In this document: piece by piece, positions 59,201-64,000 of the stretch
Layout: the number at the start of each line of letters is the position of its first letter
How positions within the stretch are numbered: the first letter of the stretch is position 1
Assembly (NCBI GenBank): GCA_030063045.1
Contig: JAQSEB010000054.1
Coordinates: 496,001-560,000 of the forward strand
DNA from: Pratylenchus scribneri
Taxonomy: Eukaryota > Nematoda > Chromadorea > Rhabditida > Pratylenchidae
DNA length: 64,000 nt
Reading direction: 5' to 3'
Program-made: the position numbers and the translations under genes
The notes under the pieces: generated by a model
Told to the model about the DNA's origin: nothing
The model's database searches: none
The model's input: only the letters and a program-made list of their open reading frames with translations

Positions 59201-62200
59201 ATCACTTTAGACATAAAATATTAAACAAAAATAAGATTTAAGGTATTCGTAAATTCCATTTATTGCCCTAATCTTATTAATCATTGATATTATAAATTGT
59301 TTTTTCCCTATTATGATTTTTGGATTGATCCAACCCAAATTTGTCTACCTGCTGATCGACCGCCTTCAAATGTCGAAAATGACGTTTCAAATTGTCCAAC
59401 TCATCGATTCGCTTGTTAATCAAATCACGACATCGTGTGTGACTCAACAATTGATTAATCAAAACATTGATCAATTTGATGCGATCCGGCGGTGAAAGTG
59501 CAAAGACAGTTGACTTAAAAATGGAACTTTTCACTAAAAATTAAGTCAAAATTTACGGTTTTCAACAATTCCATAATTTTTGGCTCATTTTTTGCGAACA
59601 AATAGCCATCGTCTTCATAGCAGTGCATTTGGCCTCGTAGACGTCGATATTGCGTGTAAAAGCCTAAAATAAGCGGAATATGAATGAAAATAAAAATATT
59701 TTTGAAATTAAATAGATTTTCTAATGCTTGGAGAAAAAAAATTTTCATAGTCAAGTGGGATAGATGAAGGTCTTGTAAAACAAAGGTCTCGGGTTCGAAT
59801 CCGCTCAGAGGTAAATAGTTTTTTCAGGTTGAAAGTCTTTTTTTTATGGATTTTTAGATATTCTACAGTATATTTATATCTGAAATACAGTATTTTGAAC
59901 AAAAAATGAAAATAGTGGAATATGAACGAATAAAAATATTTTGGAATTAATAAGAAGTCATCCTAGCGCTTTTCAAAGGGAAATGTTTCATAGTTGAATG
60001 GATTAGAGATGGGACAACTAAAAGTTAGATCTCGGGTTCGAATCCGCTTCGAGGGAAATAATTTTTTCAGGTTTGGATGTTATTTTTATGCGCATCTTAG
60101 ACATTCTATTTTTAAATTTCCAACCGAATCGAAATAGTAATTCTAGTAAAAATGAGGTAATAATGGAAATAAAATTATTTTGGAATTAATACGAGGTTAT
60201 TCTATTTGCTTTGATCAGGCCATGTTTTCCTTATTAGTCGAGTGGGTTAGAGAGTTTCATTTTTGCTAAAATGAAATCTCGGGTTCGAATCCTTTCGGAG
60301 GTAAATAATTTTTCTCGGACTTGGAATAAATTTTTATAGATTCTACAGTATATTTCTGGCTGAAATACAGTAATTCTAGTAAAAATGATGCCAAACGCTT
60401 TTTTTATTATGAAAACCTGAAGTGAGCAAATGCATTCGGATGACTTCGGTAATGTCCAACAAAGATCGACTCCACTTGTAAATTTGAACACCTAAAATAA
60501 ATTTTTCAGAACCATTTTTTAATAAAATTAACCATGAATTCGTTTTTGCTTCTCGCACTTTTTGTTAATCTTGCGAATGAATTGCCCGTGTATTGGATGG
60601 TCAATATCGATGTTCTGTTCCCGTCCAAGGTGTTCAGGACGACTCAAATCAGCTGAAAAATGGGAATTTATATTTAATGTTTTTGGATAAAATTAATTTA
60701 TATGAATTAAAAAAAATGAATTAATTTAATCTAGGATGTACCTGGCGTCCCTTCTTCTTCTTCAATGCATTTGTTGACGGCGACCATCAGCCAATCGAGG
60801 ATTTGGTAAAATTGAGACCTTTCGGTGACATGACGGGATACTGTGAATGAATAATTGGAATTGGAATAGATAAATGGTATGAAATATTTAATAATTTGCC
60901 ATAAAAATATTGGTTTATCCTAGGCCCATAAACCTTATACCCAATCGATAAATCACGTCAAGACGCATAATTTGATTAAGTTTTGGCTTAGGTTTAACCA
61001 ATTCTAACTTAGTTTTGAACCATTAAACCAAAATGTGGTTTAAACCGTTTAAAACCCTTTAATTGTTGACCAAACCAAAATGTGGTTTAAACCATTTAAA
61101 ACTCTTTAATTGTTGACCAACCCATAACCAAATTATATATGACCAGTTCTATCCAATTTTGGGTATATTTGATTTTGATTTATGAATGTGTGGGACAAAC
61201 CCTTAAACCATTAGAATTATTTTGGCCTACCAATGGCTGTGGCAATATGGCCCAGTGTGAATGGACTTGTCCGATCGCTGAAAAGCACTTCGGCAAAATT
61301 GTTGAAGAAACTGCAAATGGAAATGATGTCCCAATAGTGTTCACGTGGAATCCAATTCGGCCAAATCAGTGGTTTAAATGCAGGAAATGGCTAAAAAATT
61401 GAGATTAATCTAAAAAAAGCTCAAAAAACCTGCAAATCGTCGCATTGCAAATCATCCCTCGGCTTTTTCCATTCATTTTGAGCCTCACGTTCCCTCCGGC
61501 GCTGTTCAATTTGCCGTTTCCGCTCCATTTCTTTGGCTTCGGCAATGGCCAATCGAAGGTTTTGAATTTCTTGTTCATCAAGGAAATGCAAAGTTTGTTG
61601 CCAATTTTCAAGGTTTTTGACTCCGAAACGAGCAGCCTAATTGGAGAAAAAATGAATATAAAATACAAAATCAATGCCTAGGGCCATTCTTTTGGCCATA
61701 TCTCGAGAAGGTGGCAACCAATTTGGGAAGGCGATATGCCATTTGAAAGCCCTAAATGTCCTCTAAAAAGTAGCCAATTCTAATTGTTTTTGAAATGTTA
61801 AAATAATTTGTAAGATAAGCGGCTTTATCTTTATCTCCAAATAAATGCATTCGGGTTTATTCCACTCAAAGACATTTAACTTTTTAAAGCCTTAGATTTT
61901 ATAAAATTTAAAATGGCCAAATTGTAGAGAATACTTTGGGCTTTCAAATGGCATATCTACTTCCTGAATTGGTTGACGCTTCATTGAGTTATGGCCAAAA
62001 TAATGGCCTAGGTACAAAATAGTTTAACTAGGAAAAAATATAAAAATTACCTGCTTAAACAATGGTTCCAGCAGTGTTTGTTGCTCCATGACCTATTAAA
62101 AATTGATTACATAAATTTTTAAAAATAATTAAATTCACTCGTTTCTTCCGGATTTCGCCCTTGTCAACCTTTGCTGCTGCTTTTCGGCTGCCACTTCCTC

Positions 62201-64000
62201 CCGCTCCCGCTGATCCTTTGGATGTACCCGGTTGATCGCTGGCATTCAAAAATGATACTTCTTGTTCCATTTCTTCAAATAAATTTAAATAAATTAATTT
62301 AAATATTATTAAAACTAACTAATTTTCTTATTTGAACGAGTTTGAGGGAATTTTGGCTCCGGACTTTTGCAAAATATATGACTCCACCGTAAGCTGTCCA
62401 ACTTGAAATCGTCCACAAAATTTGGTTTCACTATCAGATGGCCATCCACTGCCATTTCCGCGTAATATCTGTAAAAAAATAATTTTAATGAATAAAATAA
62501 AAATTAATAAAATTTACCGAATGAACAATTTGATCCGAAGCCGCGTGGCAATTGTACGATTACGTCTAAAAATGTTGATGTTGGTATAATTAGTAATTAT
62601 TTACAAAAAGAGGCTTAAAAAGTGGGTACCCTTCATTTTTGAAAATTTAGGGTTGTGGTTGTGGGTTCAAATCCACTTAAGGGAAGTTATTTTTGCCGAG
62701 CCTAATTTTCACTTTTATGCATTTTTGTATATTCTACAGTACATTTGGTGCTATAAAGATTTTATTACTAAGAAAAATTTTTGAAAATTTTCGATCAAGA
62801 GAAGGGGGAACCCTAACCTAGACTCTTTCACTTTTGGCAAAATTTGGGGTCTCAGGTTCAATCCGCTCAAGGGAAGTTATTTTTTCGAGCCTGATTCCTA
62901 CTTTTATGCATTTTTCTACATTGAGAATTGAATACATTTCTATAAGAAATAGATTAATTCGAACAAAAAAAGGTAGGAAACCAATAACAAAAAAACGCAT
63001 ACCCAATTTGTGTATGTGAAATGTTGCAAACTTGGCCGGGCATTTTGTCCTTATCATTCCTGCCATTATTGTCCTCCTCTTCATCGTCACTCTCATCGCT
63101 TGATGAAACTGAATTATCGCTTGATTTCAATATTTGCAATGTATAGGTGAAGCATTCCGCCGGGCAAAGCTCCGCTCCAAATTGGTCATTTCTTAAAAAA
63201 TAAAAAACTTATATGTTAAGGCCGATCTTATTTATTCAGCCTATTTTGATTTCAACATATTCTTATTGTCAGAGAGCCGTAATCCATGGCTCAATCAATT
63301 AGTTAGTGTCGGTTTTGTTTATAAGATTTCAAGTTTAAACAAGTTTAAATCGATTTTATCGGCTTAAACCAAAGTTATTGCCATTTGAAATTTTGTGTTT
63401 TAAACCGGTTTAACATTTTCAAAATTGCATAAATCTGGTCAAAATTGCCATTTTCTCAACTAAATTGACCATGCCGATGCCGAAACGAATTTGGTCGGTC
63501 AAAATTAGTATAGGCCAAAAATCAAAATCGGCTCGATTCTCAATATATCAAATATTATTCATTTTCATACCCTTTCTTTGTTGTTGGCGATTTGGTTGTT
63601 GATTTTGATTTTGACAATGCAGATTTGCCACCAAAACTGGTTCCGGGCGTACCGCTGCTATTGCTTCCATCCTGCTGCTGAGGGTGATAATCGATGCCAA
63701 TAATGCGACTGGGATAGCGTTTATGCGAAGTGTGCCGATAAACAACTTCCTCGTCCTTTAATAAATTTTAATTTTAAATTAATTTTTAGTTAAAAAATTA
63801 AACCATAAAATATCGATCGTGCATAAATGCCATCAAATCCGAGACAACCTCATCAATTCGGCCACGTGAAGTGTATTTATGCATTATGAAGAGAATTGGG
63901 CTTTCCAAAAATGCGGGGAAATTGTTGATTTGTTCCTTCAAATTTTTAAATGATTTTTAACATTGGAAACTAAAACAAACTATTGCATCCTTTTCGGATT
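53278..64000 (-). CDS. BAZ1A/ACF1-like ISWI partner, N-terminus beyond window
   Basis: About 26 exons read leftwards from the window edge (about 63982) to the stop at 53278, near 1,300 codons. ACF1 proteins partner ISWI ATPases in nucleosome spacing. Exons at 63804-63935 and 63571-63755 hold the WAC domain (NFPAFLESPILFIMHKYTSR, DLMAFMHDRYFMDEEVVYRH). Exons at 62518-62565 and 62323-62469 give RIKLFIRYYAEMAVDGHLIV. The coiled-coil exon at 61432-61637 ends EWKKPRDDLQCDDLQ, an ACF1 signature. The DDT-region follows at 61231-61390 (FKPLIWPNWIPREHYWDIIS, NNFAEVLFS). Exon 59352-59535 has FALSPPDRIKLINVLINQLL. The WHIM-type motif LGRDRAFRRYY is at about 57840-57890. AIGLFEGTFEFAVNW (54419-54574) equals the segment just before the PHD finger of vertebrate BAZ1A. 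After it come only a basic exon (54219-54373) and an acidic tail (53278-53752, DEDYEEEVEQK), with no PHD or bromodomain. Confidence 0.88.
53822..54138. mobile_element. Foldback element family B, copy 3
   Basis: The left arm GGGCATTGTTTTGGCCATAA and the right arm CTTCTCGAGATATGGCCAAA are inverted partners. The shared interior contains GTCTTTGAGTGGAATAAACC CG. It lies in the intron before the last BAZ1A exon. Confidence 0.78.
55415..55960 (-). mobile_element. 46-bp-repeat element, copy 5 (6 internal repeats)
   Basis: Reverse orientation. It starts GGTTTAAGGGTTTGTC, then CCAAAATTGGATAGAGCTGG TCAAGACGCATTGAATGG, then about six units of CATTTAAAGGGCTTTAAACG GTTTAAACCACATTTTGGTT, and ends at the TGATGCGTTTTGACGAGACC segment. 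The units carry shared private changes (CATTTAAAGGGC), so the array expanded within this copy. Intron of BAZ1A. Confidence 0.85.
57338..57790 (+). mobile_element. Three tandem tRNA-like SINE units
   Basis: Unit 1 has ATGGTCAAATTGGTTAGACA (A-box-like) and GGTTCAAATCC at 57404-57414. Unit 2 (about 57500-57640) has a decayed box, GATTCTAGTCC. Unit 3 (about 57640-57790) has GGTTCGAATCC after TAGGTCTTG. All three share bodies of GACTT-GGTA-ATTTTTATGCATTTTTA type and a tail near ATTTCTAAAGGAAATACACT. They lie in a BAZ1A intron. Anticodon arms are not tRNA-like, so these are not functional tRNA genes. Confidence 0.7.
58405..58501. mobile_element. Small palindromic MITE, 97 bp
   Basis: GGGCCCTGTTTCAATTCC at the left is inverted at the right as GGAATTGAAACAGGGCCC. 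The inner arms TTGGAACTTG and CAAGTTCC extend the stem to about 35 bp. It is non-coding, in a BAZ1A intron. A clear target duplication is not visible. Confidence 0.7.
58729..59037. mobile_element. GC-rich insertion with 10-bp flanking direct repeat
   Basis: The direct repeats TTCAGCAAAA at 58719-58728 and 59038-59047 bracket a 309-bp insert that is much richer in G+C than its surroundings. The right end ATTGGGACCGAGGC is the inverse of GCCCCGGTCCCAAT at 58747-58760 (13 of 14 match). Internal copies of the GGTCCCAAT motif and many GCAGCG/CGCTGC repeats make it foldback-like. An extra 18 bp of C-rich sequence lies between the left direct repeat and the left inverted repeat. Confidence 0.72.
59735..60390 (+). 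mobile_element. Three further tRNA-like SINE units
   Basis: The units begin near 59740, 59980 and 60220. Each has an A-box-like part (CATAGTCAAGTGGGATAGAT, CATAGTTGAATGGATTAGAG, TAGTCGAGTGGGTTAGAG) followed by CTCGGGTTCGAATCC, a perfect B box. Then comes a body with TTTTATGGATTTTTAGATAT TCTACAGTATATTT and a tail CTGAAATACAGTAATT. They lie in introns of BAZ1A and are spaced about 240 bp apart, so they may have been duplicated together. Confidence 0.8.
60900..61215 (+). mobile_element. 46-bp-repeat element, copy 6 (2 internal repeats)
   Basis: Left end: CCTAGGCCCATAAACCTTAT ACCCAATCGATAAATCACGT CAAGACGCAT. Two 46-bp units follow at about 61026-61117. The right end has CAGTTCTATCCAATTTTGGG TATATTTG and GTGGGACAAACCCTTAAACC. 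It lies in a BAZ1A intron. Confidence 0.82.
61680..62012. mobile_element. Foldback element family B, copy 4
   Basis: The left end GGCCATTCTTTTGGCCATAT and the right end GAGTTATGGCCAAAATAATG GCC are inverted. It is flanked by TAG on both sides (CCTAG before, TAGG after), compatible with a 3-bp target duplication. It is the best-preserved copy of the family, in a BAZ1A intron. Confidence 0.8.
62605..62970 (+). mobile_element. Two tRNA-like SINE units
   Basis: B boxes read GGTTCAAATCC (about 62666) and GGTTCAATCC (about 62858, one base deleted). The bodies share GAAGTTATTTTT-CGAGCCTGATT and CTACTTTTATGCATTTTT. They lie in the BAZ1A intron between the exons at 62518 and 63003. Confidence 0.65.
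63290..63530. repeat. AAACCGGTTT-cored element, compact copy
   Basis: It shares ends and core with 15860-16300: GTCGGTTTTGTTTATAAGAT TTCAA, TTTTAAACCGGTTTAACATT TTCAAAATTG and CTAAATTGACCATGCCGATG. Only one core unit is present here, against several in the MED13 copy. Confidence 0.65.

Noticed and set aside
57338..62970. Functional tRNA genes at the GGTTCGAATCC boxes
   Set aside because: B boxes are good, but the 5' parts do not pair into an acceptor stem or a normal anticodon arm, and the copies share SINE-like bodies and tails.

Overview
The window is A+T-rich, intron-dense animal DNA. Every recognisable gene is a conserved metazoan one (MED13, BAZ1A/ACF1, RABGGTA, TTC19, ISCA2, PAPS synthase, F-box/FBA). 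The short introns, crowded same-strand genes, long homopolymeric G/C tracts and simple satellites fit a nematode, possibly of the plant-parasitic tylenchid type. Phylum is an inference and genus cannot be assigned from the sequence. No bacterial, viral or CRISPR system is present.

Layout. 1-1212: 3' part of a PAPS synthase (ATP-sulfurylase exons) after an intronic satellite; its C-terminal exons are not found. 2498-2857: a small secreted acidic protein with an internal peptide duplication. 3189-3740: a TTCCGGAA minisatellite. 5614-23058 (minus): a complete MED13/LET-19 Mediator kinase-module gene of about 31 coding exons, whose introns carry three satellites, two copies of a 46-bp-repeat element with a nested hAT-like insertion, SINE-like units and foldback elements. 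24061-34808 (plus): four closely packed genes, ISCA2, two tandem F-box/FBA paralogues and TTC19. The second F-box gene carries a 2.6 kb satellite in its last intron and TTC19 a 1.2 kb satellite in its second. 34937 to about 40400 (minus): an unidentified multi-pass membrane protein interrupted by a 1.4 kb satellite and four foldback elements. 41418-48905: a 7.5 kb satellite block. 49012-52515 (minus): Rab geranylgeranyltransferase alpha. 53278 to beyond 64000 (minus): a BAZ1A/ACF1-like chromatin remodelling subunit whose exons run from the WAC domain to an acidic tail with no PHD finger or bromodomain.

How the genes relate. ISCA2 (mitochondrial 4Fe-4S assembly) and TTC19 (complex III Rieske Fe-S protein maintenance) sit in one tightly spaced plus-strand cluster that could be an operon. 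MED13 is transcribed divergently from it. BAZ1A, RABGGTA and the membrane gene follow one another on the minus strand.

Non-coding content. Roughly a third of the window is tandem or interspersed repeat. At least seven minisatellite families occur, most built around a short palindrome (TTCCGGAA, CTTAAG, GGTTTAAACC, AAACCGGTTT). The 18-bp satellite blocks share a conserved boundary module with a TTCCGGAA palindrome. About ten tRNA-like SINE units lie in introns of MED13 and BAZ1A. These repeats produce very long spurious ORFs. Exon borders were placed by eye from homology and splice motifs; those marked 'about' may be off by several bases.
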